From Robertkochia marina (GTDB lineage Bacteria; Bacteroidota; Bacteroidia; Flavobacteriales; Flavobacteriaceae): DNA of 64,000 bases. Shown one piece after another: positions 1-8,096 of this stretch. A model generated the notes under the pieces. It had not been told where the DNA came from. It searched no databases and saw only the letters and a program-made list of their open reading frames with translations. Each line of letters begins with the position of its first letter. The stretch's first letter is position 1. A program made the translations under genes and the position numbers. The stretch is taken from assembly GCF_004799345.1 (NCBI RefSeq), contig NZ_SSMC01000002.1, forward strand, positions 496,001-560,000. Direction: 5' to 3'.

Positions 1-17
1 AAAGAATTGCAGCATGG

Positions 18-46
18 TTGTCTTCGGTAAAAATTTGGTATTTTCG
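18..46 (+). promoter_or_regulatory. Weak candidate promoter of the Wzi-like gene
   Basis: A TTG at 18-20 is followed 18 bases later by TATTTTCG at 39-46. This is close to the Bacteroidota pattern TTTG, about 19 bases, TAnnTTTG, but the -7 box has one mismatch. It lies about 55 bases before the ATG at 101. It is a pattern match only. Confidence 0.3.
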
Positions 47-100
47 CATCCGAAATAAAAAACAAAAGTCGTCAGCTTTGGCGTAATTCCCAAATCTATT

Positions 101-1456
101 ATGCGCATAAAATTACCTGCTTTTTCGTTAGTAGCCATACTTTTTTCCGTTTTTACCTATGGGCAGCAACTGGAATTTTCAGGAAATGCATCCGTGTTGG
201 GGTTATCCGGAACCGATGAGGAATTGCCCTTCTGGATGTACCACAATACCTTCGGGAGGATAGAAGCAAACACAAACGCTTTTACTTTACTGAACGCAAA
301 TGTTGGGAAAGGATTTGGCGAAAACAGCTACCTGGAAGTCGGGGGAGGGGTTTTGTACAACGACGGATTGGAACGTCAGGTTCGGGCTGATGAATGGTAT
401 CTTTCTTATCAATACAAATGGTTGGGGTTCGAAGGCGGTAAGAAACAGCCGATTGAGAATTATGATGGAATTGCTTCGGTGAATACGGATATGATCTGGA
501 ACAACAATGCAAGGCCAAGACCAGGGGTTCGGTTATTTACCGCCCATCCGGTAGCCTTGACGAAAAGCAAACGGCTATTGTTTGAAGCAGAATACGGGGA
601 TTACTTTCTTGATGATGAGAGGTACGTTGAGGGAGCAAGGTTTCATGGGAAATCTCTTGCCTTTTTATATAGATTTGATAAAGGATGGCAGGTCAAAGGA
701 GGGCTTCGCCATACGGTTATGTGGGGCGGAAATAGCCCGCGATTTGGACAACAACCCGAAGGGTTTGGTGATTACCTCAGGGCGGTTTTTAGTCTACCTG
801 GAGGGGAAGGAGCTACTGAAAGCGATCAGATTAATACCTTGGGGAATGCAGTTTCCGGGTACTTCTTCCATCTCAGTAAGAATTGGCAGAATTGGTATGG
901 GGAGTTCATATGGAACAATCTTCAGGAAGACAGTTCCGGGCGTAACTTGTCAAATCTACCCGATGGAAGATATGCCCTTTATCTGAAAAATAAGAAGGAA
1001 CAACATTGGTTCCGATCTGCCATCTATGAATTTATCTACACCAAAAGTCAGAGTGCCTGGGCTGATGATTTTAGTGCTGATGATGACTATTTTAATAATG
1101 GTCAATATCCTGGGGGTTATACCTATAATGGAATGATTATTGGAACTCCATTTTTTCTTTTGTCGCCTAATGAAGATGGAGTTTATAGTAATCGAATAGT
1201 AGTCCATCACTTCGGAGGTTTAATAGGTGTAGGTAATTTTAATTTTAGGGGACGAGTTAGTTTCAGGAAGAATTATAGTTCACCAGGAAGGGCTTATTAT
1301 GGTGAGCCATATAATGGTCCTAAAAATATTATATCTGGTGATCTTCAGGTAACTTGGCGCAATGCCTTCACTCCTTTACATTTCTGGGTAGCTGCCGATC
1401 ATTCGAATATAAATGATAATGGGGCGGTTGGAATTGGGTTGAGTAGGAGTTGGTGA
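101..1456 (+). CDS. Capsule assembly Wzi-family outer-membrane protein
   Basis: The 451-residue protein starts with a signal peptide of about 21 residues (basic MRIK, hydrophobic core, cleavage near TYG-QQ). The rest is rich in alternating aromatic and glycine strands, as in an outer-membrane beta-barrel. Segments such as DEWYLSYQYKWLGFEGGKK, the central RHTVMWGG and the closing WVAADHSNINDNGAVGIGLS match my memory of the Bacteroidota Wzi-like family, which is usually 450-500 residues. Wzi in enterobacteria is a barrel lectin that holds capsule polysaccharide at the cell surface, and that role is inferred here. The gene sits just ahead of a UpxY antiterminator and a sugar-polymer locus, which fits. 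No Wza or Wzc export gene is seen in the window. Confidence 0.82.
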   Translation: MRIKLPAFSLVAILFSVFTYGQQLEFSGNASVLGLSGTDEELPFWMYHNTFGRIEANTNAFTLLNANVGKGFGENSYLEVGGGVLYNDGLERQVRADEWYLSYQYKWLGFEGGKKQPIENYDGIASVNTDMIWNNNARPRPGVRLFTAHPVALTKSKRLLFEAEYGDYFLDDERYVEGARFHGKSLAFLYRFDKGWQVKGGLRHTVMWGGNSPRFGQQPEGFGDYLRAVFSLPGGEGATESDQINTLGNAVSGYFFHLSKNWQNWYGEFIWNNLQEDSSGRNLSNLPDGRYALYLKNKKEQHWFRSAIYEFIYTKSQSAWADDFSADDDYFNNGQYPGGYTYNGMIIGTPFFLLSPNEDGVYSNRIVVHHFGGLIGVGNFNFRGRVSFRKNYSSPGRAYYGEPYNGPKNIISGDLQVTWRNAFTPLHFWVAADHSNINDNGAVGIGLSRSW

Positions 1457-1460
1457 TGTG

Positions 1461-2041
1461 GGGCGAATAGGTAAATGGGCAAATAGGCTAATAGGCGAAT
1501 GTGAAGATAGGCCGATAATTGGGACAAAACCAGATTATAGAATATAATCGATATATTTAGTGTAAAACTCTATTTATGTATCGATTTTATTTTGAGCGTT
1601 TGGATGTCTGGAACAATTCCAGAGAATTAACGAAATCAATCTATGAGGCCTCGGCAAGTTTTCCTTCCAGTGAATTGTATGGACTGACTTCTCAACTAAG
1701 AAGATCATCGGTAAGTATTGCGTCTAATATTGCTGAAGGATTTTCAAGAAATACAGATAAAGAAAAGTTACGATTTATAAATATATCCTACAGCTCACTT
1801 TGGGAAACCTTAAATCATCTGATTCTTTGTAAAGATCTCGGGTACCTGAATAATAAGACCTATGAGGATATAAGGGAAGAATCTGAAATAATTGCACGAC
1901 AACTTTCAGGCCTCATGAAATCCCTTAAACAATAGAAAAAGCTCAATTACTAAAATTGTTTTATAATCCCATTCGCTAATTTGCTCATTTACCCAATTCC
2001 AATTTACTTATTAGCCCATTCGCCTATTTACCCATTCGCCC
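1461..2041. repeat. IVS-like cassette 1: inverted repeats around a four-helix-bundle gene
   Basis: The 32-base left arm at 1461-1492 (begins GGGCGAATAGG) and the right arm at 2010-2041 (ends CATTCGCCC) are reverse complements at 28 of 32 positions. Both arms are built from an 8-bp-period motif of the AGGCAAAT type. They enclose exactly one gene, the S23-type protein at 1576-1935, so the unit of about 580 bp could fold as one long hairpin with the gene in the loop. Confidence 0.7.
1576..1935 (+). CDS. Four-helix-bundle protein, S23/IVS family
   Basis: This 119-residue all-helical protein belongs to the family first found as open reading frames inside 23S rRNA intervening sequences. The hallmarks are F-x-x-L-x-V-W near the N-terminus (FERLDVWNNSRELTKSIYE), YGLTSQLRRSSVSIASNIAEG in the middle and an acidic helical C-terminus. 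The family is structurally related to the Avd protein of diversity-generating retroelements, but its own function is unknown. It lies between the Wzi-like gene and the UpxY gene and is bracketed by inverted repeats. Three paralogues lie elsewhere in the window (2649, 29957, 63532). No rRNA is nearby. Confidence 0.88.
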   Translation: MYRFYFERLDVWNNSRELTKSIYEASASFPSSELYGLTSQLRRSSVSIASNIAEGFSRNTDKEKLRFINISYSSLWETLNHLILCKDLGYLNNKTYEDIREESEIIARQLSGLMKSLKQ

Positions 2042-2058
2042 ATTCTCCTCATATTCCT

Positions 2059-2066
2059 TAATTTCG
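2059..2066 (+). promoter_or_regulatory. Weak -7 box candidate before the UpxY gene
   Basis: TAATTTCG differs from TAnnTTTG at one position and lies 18 bases before the ATG. No convincing -33 box was seen, so support is slight. Confidence 0.25.
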
Positions 2067-2083
2067 CAAAAAGCCTGAATCCG

Positions 2084-2569
2084 ATGAGCAGCAAAAAATG
2101 GTATGTATTGATAACTCGCCCCCGATGGGAGAAGAAAGTTGCCAAGCAGTTAGAGGAAATTTGTGTAGAGGTGTATTGTCCTGTAGTTACAGAGATTCGT
2201 CAATGGAGTGATCGCAAGAAGAAAGTAAAGCGTCCGTTATTCAGCTCGTATGTGTTTGTGCGGATGGAAGAGAAGAATCGTGACCAGGTTTTTGAAGTCC
2301 ATGGAGTGGTTCGTTATTTATTCTGGCTGGGGAAACCTGCTGTGGTAAGAGAAGAAGAGATCGCCTTACTCAAAGAGTGGCTCGAAGGTAAGGTCTATGA
2401 CGATGCCCGCATTACTGACCTGGAAAAAGGGCAAGAAATAAAAGTACAATCCGGGGCCTTAAAAGGGAATCATGCCATTGTAGAAGAAACCAGCGGCAGC
2501 AGGGTGAAGATTAGTCTGCCGAAGTTGAATTGTATGGTGGTGTTGCATAGGAGTGAATTAGGGATCTAA
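2084..2569 (+). CDS. UpxY-family transcription antiterminator (NusG paralogue)
   Basis: The 161-residue protein has a NusG N-terminal domain at residues 5-100. It begins KWYVLITRPRWEKKVAKQLE and contains RPLFSSYVFVRM and the VVRYLFWLGKPAVV strand. A short KOW-like segment follows at about 110-160 (GQEIKVQSGALKG to the end). UpxY proteins in Bacteroides are encoded at the head of each capsule operon and let RNA polymerase read through the untranslated leader of their own locus. Position fits: the next gene on this strand is manC, 1.2 kb downstream, preceded by a promoter candidate and a leader of about 500 bases. Action on that leader is inference. Confidence 0.88.
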   Translation: MSSKKWYVLITRPRWEKKVAKQLEEICVEVYCPVVTEIRQWSDRKKKVKRPLFSSYVFVRMEEKNRDQVFEVHGVVRYLFWLGKPAVVREEEIALLKEWLEGKVYDDARITDLEKGQEIKVQSGALKGNHAIVEETSGSRVKISLPKLNCMVVLHRSELGI

Positions 2570-2575
2570 TTCATG

Positions 2576-3137
2576 GTCAGTGGTCGGTGGTCTGTGGTCA
2601 GAGGAGTTTTTTGCAGGTAATATGATAAGATGTCTATTAGGAATTGGGTTATTTTCTCGTTTTGTTTCTTAAACTTTGTTTAAGCCGGTATATCATTTTT
2701 CGGATGATCATAACATCTGATTCAATAAGTTGAGTAGTATCTGTCCAGTTTCTGTTTTTAATAATAAGTAGCTGTGTTTCCAGTTCGTATAACGAACCAT
2801 TTGCAATATCCAGAAACCGGATAAACTCTTTTGTGCTTTCCCTTCCGGAGCCTTCTGCAATATTAGATGGAATTGAAGCAGCCGATTTATTAATTTGTGT
2901 CCTCAATCCATATTTCTCATAGGAGGGTAACAATTCACCAACGTCATAAACACGATCAACTAAATCCATGCTACTTTTCCAAACTTCCATGTCCTTGTAA
3001 TTCATTTTATATACTTTCACTTAAAAATACAGAAAATATACTATATAATTTAGTTGGATGGTAATGTTATTCTTAATTTTCTTAACCGACCACCGACCAC
3101 CGACCACCGACCACCGACCACCGACCACCGACCACCA
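2576..3137. repeat. IVS-like cassette 2: inverted repeats around a four-helix-bundle gene
   Basis: The left arm at 2576-2600 reads as GTGGTCG-type 7-bp units. The right arm at 3086-3137 is six or more copies of the complementary unit GACCACC. About 25 bases can pair with three or four mismatches. The arms enclose only the minus-strand S23-type gene at 2649-3020. The right arm is also a tandem repeat in its own right. Confidence 0.65.
2649..3020 (-). CDS. Four-helix-bundle protein, S23/IVS family
   Basis: This 123-residue helical protein has the family core: KDMEVWKSSMDLVDRVYDV, then YGLRTQINKSAASIPSNIAEG, then EFIRFLDIANGSLYELETQL. The start could be M1 or M6 (MNYKDMEVW); family members usually begin close to the second. 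It is transcribed against the capsule genes, between UpxY and the capsule leader, and is flanked by complementary 7-bp repeat tracts. Function is unknown. It clearly belongs to the same family as the copies at 1576, 29957 and 63532 but is not a recent duplicate of them. Confidence 0.88.
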   Translation of the reverse strand: MKVYKMNYKDMEVWKSSMDLVDRVYDVGELLPSYEKYGLRTQINKSAASIPSNIAEGSGRESTKEFIRFLDIANGSLYELETQLLIIKNRNWTDTTQLIESDVMIIRKMIYRLKQSLRNKTRK

Positions 3138-3213
3138 TCTTTACGGCCACCCGTAACCCTCCGCTTTTTAACATCTACGATAACGTGATAGTTGAAAACT
3201 TAACAACCTACTA

Positions 3214-3245
3214 TTGGTGTCATCGTAAATAATCGCTTATATTTG
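3214..3245 (+). promoter_or_regulatory. Candidate capsule-operon promoter upstream of a long leader
   Basis: TATATTTG at 3238-3245 is a perfect match to the Bacteroidota -7 box TAnnTTTG. A TTG at 3214-3216 lies 21 bases upstream, within the usual -33 spacing range. It is about 495 bases before the manC start, with no gene between, which implies a long untranslated leader. Such leaders are the targets of UpxY antiterminators. Confidence 0.5.
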
Positions 3246-3739
3246 CAAGCTCGAAAAGGTGGTAACTTACTGGTCGATAAAAGGATGCATTTCATCGGAT
3301 TCAATGACGTATTTTATTGATTTTAAAGGTTTAACATTTCCGATCGATAATTGTAGAGCTGAATTAATTTCTAAGTTAATTCACCATTTATAATCTACCA
3401 TTTACCATTTAAATGGGATGTTTGCATCCCTACACGAGGCCCCAAATGCCCGTTAACATAATCAGTTCGCAGAATAATATAGAACTCTTAAATTTTTTAA
3501 AAGGCTACTGCAAACTGCAAACCGTTAACTGCAAACTGAAGTGGGACTGAGTGCGGCGAAGCCTTGAAGTGCCAATGCCGTGGCGTATTATAAATTATTG
3601 ATTATAAATTATAAATGAATCGTCTTTGCGAGGCATGCGAAGCACGTCGTGGCAATCTCCGGATTTAGAATACGTTAGATTATTTATCAGTTAGAATTAG
3701 CTAAAATACAGTAACAAGAAAAACCTACGTAAAACACTA
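3246..3739 (+). promoter_or_regulatory. Putative untranslated leader of the capsule operon
   Basis: No plausible gene is seen here. The stretch holds a 7-bp-stem hairpin (GAATTAA at 3361-3367 with TTAATTC at 3376-3382), several AT-rich blocks and one short copy of the mosaic intergenic repeat at 3621-3660 (CGTCTTTGCGAG to GGCAATCTCC). It separates a consensus promoter from manC. It may be the leader on which the UpxY protein acts, but no terminator hairpin with a U-run was recognised. Confidence 0.35.
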
Positions 3740-4747
3740 ATGAGCTCAAAACCAGATCAAAACTCTCCCAGAATCATTAATGCCATATTATCCGGTGGGT
3801 TTGGAACCCGTTTATGGCCCTTAAGTACCCCGGAAAAACCAAAACAGTTTTTGCAGTTGTTTAACCGGAAGTCGCTGTTTCAGCACACTGTATTAAGGAA
3901 TTCTAATTTGGTGGATGCGACTATGATCATCACCAATGAAGGGCATATAACCCAGGCTGAAGGGCAGATGGGTGAGTTGGGGAAGGAGTTTGGTCACGTG
4001 ATCCTTGAGCCTGTGGCACGGAATACAGCGCCGGCTATAGCCTTGGCGGCCTTAGCGGTAGATGAAAATGACATCTTATTTGTGACTCCTAGCGATCATA
4101 TGATAGGGATGTTTGAGTATGAGCGGGGAGTAGAGAGGTCATTACAGCTGGCTAAAGAAGGATACCTTGTAACATTTGGGATTAAACCGAAATATCCGGA
4201 AACAGGATTCGGGTATATCGAATTTGAAGGAGAGAAAGTAAAAAGTTTCAGAGAAAAGCCGGATGTTGTAACTGCTCAAGAATTCTTGAAAAAGGGAAAT
4301 TTCTATTGGAACAGTGGGATGTTCTGTTTTAAGGCCGGAGTTTTTCTGGAGGAGCTAAAAAAGTTGAGTCCTGAGATCTACCAAAAAAGTGAGGAAGCGC
4401 ACGAGGCTGGTATCACAAAAGAGACTATGGCGGCGATTCCTGAAGACAGTGTAGATTATGCAGTCTTTGAACGAAGCGATAAGATCCGAACTGTGGCGGC
4501 TGACTTTGAATGGACAGACCTTGGTAATTACGATGCGCTGGTGGATTATTTTAAAAACCATGATGAAATAGGTCCTGTTAAAGAGGTAGAAGGTGTAGGT
4601 AATTCTAACACCCATGTTTTAACAAAGAAAAGAGTACTAGGTATTGGACTTGAAGACTTGAATGTTATTGAAACTAATGATACTATTCTGGTATTACAAA
4701 AGGGTAATGCTCAAAAAGTCAAAGAACTATATAAACAATTCAAATAA
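3740..4747 (+). CDS. manC: Mannose-1-phosphate guanylyltransferase
   Basis: The 335-residue nucleotidyltransferase makes GDP-mannose from mannose-1-phosphate and GTP. The signature SGGFGTRLWPLSTPEKPKQF lies at residues 18-37, followed by FVTPSDHMI and the ETGFGYIEF and FYWNSGMF blocks. It lacks the C-terminal phosphomannose-isomerase cupin of bifunctional ManC enzymes. That cupin is instead a separate gene 65 bases downstream, so a bifunctional enzyme appears split in two. GDP-mannose is also the precursor for gmd/fcl (minus strand, 25-27 kb). It is the first gene after the long leader. Confidence 0.93.
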   Translation: MSSKPDQNSPRIINAILSGGFGTRLWPLSTPEKPKQFLQLFNRKSLFQHTVLRNSNLVDATMIITNEGHITQAEGQMGELGKEFGHVILEPVARNTAPAIALAALAVDENDILFVTPSDHMIGMFEYERGVERSLQLAKEGYLVTFGIKPKYPETGFGYIEFEGEKVKSFREKPDVVTAQEFLKKGNFYWNSGMFCFKAGVFLEELKKLSPEIYQKSEEAHEAGITKETMAAIPEDSVDYAVFERSDKIRTVAADFEWTDLGNYDALVDYFKNHDEIGPVKEVEGVGNSNTHVLTKKRVLGIGLEDLNVIETNDTILVLQKGNAQKVKELYKQFK

Positions 4748-4812
4748 TAAACAATTTGCTTAAGCTTTTAGAATATTACTACTCTAAACTCTTAACTTTT
4801 AACACTTAATTT

Positions 4813-5181
4813 ATGGAAATTGATATTCGCCCCTGGGGGAAGTACTGGGTGCTGGAAGATGCACCGACTCACAAAGTAAAAAGAATCGAAGTAAAACCGG
4901 GTGGGCGCTTGTCTTACCAATATCATCATAAACGTTCAGAGGTATGGACCATCATTGAGGGTGTTGGACGTATTACCCTTGATGGGGAGGTGAAAGATTA
5001 TGGAGTAGGAGAAGTGGCTCAAATCCCTCAAGGTGTTAAACATCGAATCGAGAATACTAAAGAAGAACCTTGCGTGTTTATCGAAGTACAGCATGGAAGC
5101 TATTTTGGGGAGGATGATATTGTCCGGATTGAAGACGACTATAACAGGGTTTCCGATAAGAGCCTTTTAAACGGTAATTAA
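4813..5181 (+). CDS. Stand-alone phosphomannose-isomerase-type cupin (copy 1)
   Basis: The 122-residue single cupin matches the C-terminal domain of type II ManC/AlgA enzymes. It has DIRPWGKYWVLED, the metal-binding YQYHHKRSEVW, the IPQGVKHRIEN strand and FIEVQHGSYFGEDDIVRIED. Family knowledge suggests fructose-6-P/mannose-6-P isomerisation, but isolated domains of this kind are rarely tested. It follows manC directly. Two further copies, clearly homologous over their full length, lie at 27304 (before gmd) and 39476 (after cysN). Confidence 0.82.
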   Translation: MEIDIRPWGKYWVLEDAPTHKVKRIEVKPGGRLSYQYHHKRSEVWTIIEGVGRITLDGEVKDYGVGEVAQIPQGVKHRIENTKEEPCVFIEVQHGSYFGEDDIVRIEDDYNRVSDKSLLNGN

Positions 5182-5205
5182 ATTTAATTATAAAAAAGCA
5201 GAACT

Positions 5206-6243
5206 ATGGATTTAACCGGAAAATCACTTTTAATTACCGGAGGAACGGGCTCCTTGGGTAAGGCTTTAACCAGACATATTTTAACAAATAATCCTGAGGT
5301 ACGTAGGCTAATCATATTCTCCAGAGACGAGCAGAAGCAATTTCAAATGGCTCAGGAGTATCCTGCCAATGAATATCCCCAAATACGTTTTTTTATTGGA
5401 GATGTTCGAGATAAGGAGCGCTTGGTTCGCGCATTCAAAGGGGTGGATTATGTAATTCATGCAGCAGCGATGAAACACGTGCCAATCGCAGAATACAATC
5501 CGGAAGAATGTATTAAGACAAATATCGGTGGAGCTCAAAATGTTGTGGATGCAGTATTGGAAACCGAAGTGGAGAGAGTGGTTGCATTATCAACCGATAA
5601 GGCGTGTGCACCGATTAACCTCTATGGAGCAACCAAGTTAACGTCCGATAAATTGTTTGTTGCTGCCAACAATATCAAAGGAGATCGTCCGGTTAAATTT
5701 TCTGTAGTACGGTATGGAAATGTGATGGGGTCAAACGGTTCTGTAATCCCATTCTTTATAAAAAAGAGAAATGAAGGTGCCTTACCTATTACTGATGTGA
5801 ATATGACACGTTTTAACATTTCCCTTCAAGGTGGAGTAGATATGGTGATGCACGCCCTGGAGCATGCCTGGGGAGGTGAGCTGTTTGTGCCAAAAATCCC
5901 ATCCTATAAGATTTTAGATGTTGCCGAAGCCATCGGGCCTGAGTGTGAAAAACCGGTCGTAGGGATCAGACCTGGAGAAAAGGTGCATGAAGAAATGATA
6001 ACTCCTTCCGATTCCTTCTACACCTATGATCTTGGTAAATATTATGCCATCCTACCGGCAACACATCGTTGGTCTTTGGAAAACTTTGTAAAAGTATTCG
6101 ATGCTAAAAAGGTGCCTCTTGGATTTAGTTATAATTCAGGAGAAAATACGGAATGGGAAACGGTAGAGTCCCTGAGAACATTGATTAAAGAACATGTAGA
6201 CCCTTCATTTTCTGTGTATGAAGAAGATTATTCCCTACGGTAA
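5206..6243 (+). CDS. pseB: UDP-GlcNAc 4,6-dehydratase (inverting)
   Basis: The 345-residue extended SDR enzyme carries out the first step of pseudaminic acid synthesis, giving a 4-keto-6-deoxy-L-altro sugar nucleotide. Seen: Rossmann motif TGGTGSLGKAL at about residue 11, AAAMKHVPIAEYNPEE, STDKACAPINLYGATKL with the YxxxK pair, and VVGIRPGEKVHEEMI near the end. These are PseB hallmarks. Length is normal. It overlaps pseC by 26 bases, which suggests translational coupling. Confidence 0.93.
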   Translation: MDLTGKSLLITGGTGSLGKALTRHILTNNPEVRRLIIFSRDEQKQFQMAQEYPANEYPQIRFFIGDVRDKERLVRAFKGVDYVIHAAAMKHVPIAEYNPEECIKTNIGGAQNVVDAVLETEVERVVALSTDKACAPINLYGATKLTSDKLFVAANNIKGDRPVKFSVVRYGNVMGSNGSVIPFFIKKRNEGALPITDVNMTRFNISLQGGVDMVMHALEHAWGGELFVPKIPSYKILDVAEAIGPECEKPVVGIRPGEKVHEEMITPSDSFYTYDLGKYYAILPATHRWSLENFVKVFDAKKVPLGFSYNSGENTEWETVESLRTLIKEHVDPSFSVYEEDYSLR

Positions 6244-7411
6244 ACAAGATATTACCCAGGCCGATATTGATGCGGTTACGGAAGTTTTAAGATCAGATTA
6301 CCTGACCCAGGGCCCTAGAATAGAAGAATTCGAAAACGAATTTGCTGCTTATGTTGGTAGTAGTTATGCGGTAGCTGTTTCTAATGGAACGGCAGCATTA
6401 CACCTAAGTGTAATGGCATTAGGTCTTAAACCTGGAGATAAGGTGATCACTACTCCCATAACTTTCGCCGCTTCAGCTAATTGTGTGAGGTATTCTGGGG
6501 CAGAAGTGGTCTTTGCTGATATTGATCCTGATACCTATTTATTGGATATCAATAGTGTTAAGAAACTTTTACAAAGTGCTCCAAAAGGTACTTATAAGGG
6601 TGTTATTCCGGTGGATTTTGCTGGAAGAGCTGTAGATCTGGAAGGTTTAAGGGAGTTGGCTAATGAATATGACTTATGGATCATTGAGGACGCCTGTCAT
6701 GCCCCCGGAGCATCCTTTATAGATTCTAAAGAGGAGAAACAATTATGCGGGAACGGTAAATTCGCTGATCTCACGGTTTTTTCATTTCATCCTGTAAAGC
6801 ATATTGCTTGTGGAGAAGGGGGAATGATCACTACAAATAATGCAAAGCTTTTTGAAAGCCTTATGAAGCTTCGTACGCATGGCATTACCAAAAATGAACC
6901 AGACTTTGTCAATGATGTAGGTCTGGCTTCTGGAATTACTGAAGGAGGAAAAGGATATCCCGGATGGTATATGGAAATGCATGAGCTGGGCTATAATTAC
7001 CGTCTAACCGACATGCAATGCGCATTGGGGTTGTCACAATTGAGAAGGGCTAAAACCGGAGTAGCCAGGAGAAGAGAGATTGCTAAAGTGTATTCTGAGG
7101 CATTTGATGATAAAGACTTTGTTTTAGGGCATTCAAAATACTCTAAACATCACGCTTATCACTTGTATGTGATCGAAGTTAATAATAGACTTGGTTTGTA
7201 TAATTATTTAAGGGAAAGAGGAGTGTTCGCACAGATTCATTATTTTCCATGTCATTTAATGCCGTACTATCAGGGTCTAGGTTATAAGGAAGGGGATTAC
7301 CCCATTTCCGAGAAATACTATGAAAGATGTATCAGTTTACCTATGTATCCAACGCTAAGTGAGGAAGATCAAGAGTTTGTCATAAATTCAATAATAGAAT
7401 ATTTTGAATAG
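6218..7411 (+). CDS. pseC: UDP-4-amino-4,6-dideoxy-N-acetyl-beta-L-altrosamine transaminase
   Basis: This 397-residue PLP aminotransferase of the DegT/DnrJ/EryC1 type carries out the second pseudaminic-acid step. Seen: IPYGKQDITQADIDAV at the start, AVSNGTAALHLS, EDACHAPGA, and the PLP lysine at about K194 in FSFHPVKHIACGEGG. Full length. The ATG lies inside the end of pseB, and the gene overlaps pseF by 8 bases. Confidence 0.93.
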   Translation: MKKIIPYGKQDITQADIDAVTEVLRSDYLTQGPRIEEFENEFAAYVGSSYAVAVSNGTAALHLSVMALGLKPGDKVITTPITFAASANCVRYSGAEVVFADIDPDTYLLDINSVKKLLQSAPKGTYKGVIPVDFAGRAVDLEGLRELANEYDLWIIEDACHAPGASFIDSKEEKQLCGNGKFADLTVFSFHPVKHIACGEGGMITTNNAKLFESLMKLRTHGITKNEPDFVNDVGLASGITEGGKGYPGWYMEMHELGYNYRLTDMQCALGLSQLRRAKTGVARRREIAKVYSEAFDDKDFVLGHSKYSKHHAYHLYVIEVNNRLGLYNYLRERGVFAQIHYFPCHLMPYYQGLGYKEGDYPISEKYYERCISLPMYPTLSEEDQEFVINSIIEYFE

Positions 7412-8096
7412 TTCTAGAGCTATCTGCGTTATACCTGCAAGGGGAGGGAGTAAAAGGATTCCCCGTAAGAATATTAAACCATTTCTAGGGAAGCCTATAA
7501 TTGCCTATTCGATTGAGACAGCATTAAATTCCGGCCTCTTTGACGAAGTGATGGTCTCGACCGATGATGATCAGATAGCATCAATAGCAAGGCAGTATGG
7601 AGCCAAGGTACCTTTTATGAGGGGAGCAGAAAATTCCAATGATTTTGCCACGACATTAGATGTATTGAAGGAGGTATTAGGAGCCTATAATGATTTAGGT
7701 TTTATTTTCGATACATGTTGCTGTATCTATCCGACGGCTCCTTTTGTAGTTAGTGAATTATTGATAAAAGCTAAGACTAAGCTTGAAACAGGGAATTTTG
7801 ATTGTGTTTTTCCTGTTGTGGGTTATAGTTATCCTATTCAAAGAGCTTTGAAAATAACTAAAACTGGTTGTTTAGAATTAATTAATAATAACTTTTTAAC
7901 TTCTCGATCCCAAGATTTAGACGTTACTTATCATGACGCAGGTCAATTTTACATGTTTAGGGTGAAAGAAGTTTTGCAGGAGTCGACTCTTTGGCCTAAG
8001 CGATCTGCTCCTATAGTTTTGGATGAGCTAAGAGTTCAGGATATTGATAATGAGAGTGATTGGAAATTAGCTGAATTGAAATATGGAATCTTATAA
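7404..8096 (+). CDS. pseF: Pseudaminic acid cytidylyltransferase
   Basis: The 230-residue CMP-nonulosonate synthetase activates pseudaminic acid with CTP. The motif IPARGGSKRIPRKNIKPF sits at residues 10-27, with VSTDDDQIASIA, CCCIYPTAPFV and DAGQFYMFR further on. The start is a TTG at 7404, eight bases inside pseC. A later ATG would cut off the nucleotide-binding loop, so the TTG is preferred. From about here to 14.7 kb the DNA is markedly AT-rich. Confidence 0.9.
   Translation: MNSSRAICVIPARGGSKRIPRKNIKPFLGKPIIAYSIETALNSGLFDEVMVSTDDDQIASIARQYGAKVPFMRGAENSNDFATTLDVLKEVLGAYNDLGFIFDTCCCIYPTAPFVVSELLIKAKTKLETGNFDCVFPVVGYSYPIQRALKITKTGCLELINNNFLTSRSQDLDVTYHDAGQFYMFRVKEVLQESTLWPKRSAPIVLDELRVQDIDNESDWKLAELKYGIL

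Noticed and set aside
1576-1935. Avd accessory gene of a diversity-generating retroelement
   Set aside because: The protein family is related to Avd, but no reverse transcriptase or template/variable repeat pair was found in the window. The S23/IVS family is the simpler call.
3086-3137. Possible CRISPR array from the regular GACCACC repeats
   Set aside because: The unit is 7 bp with no spacers, and no cas gene is present. It is a simple tandem tract.
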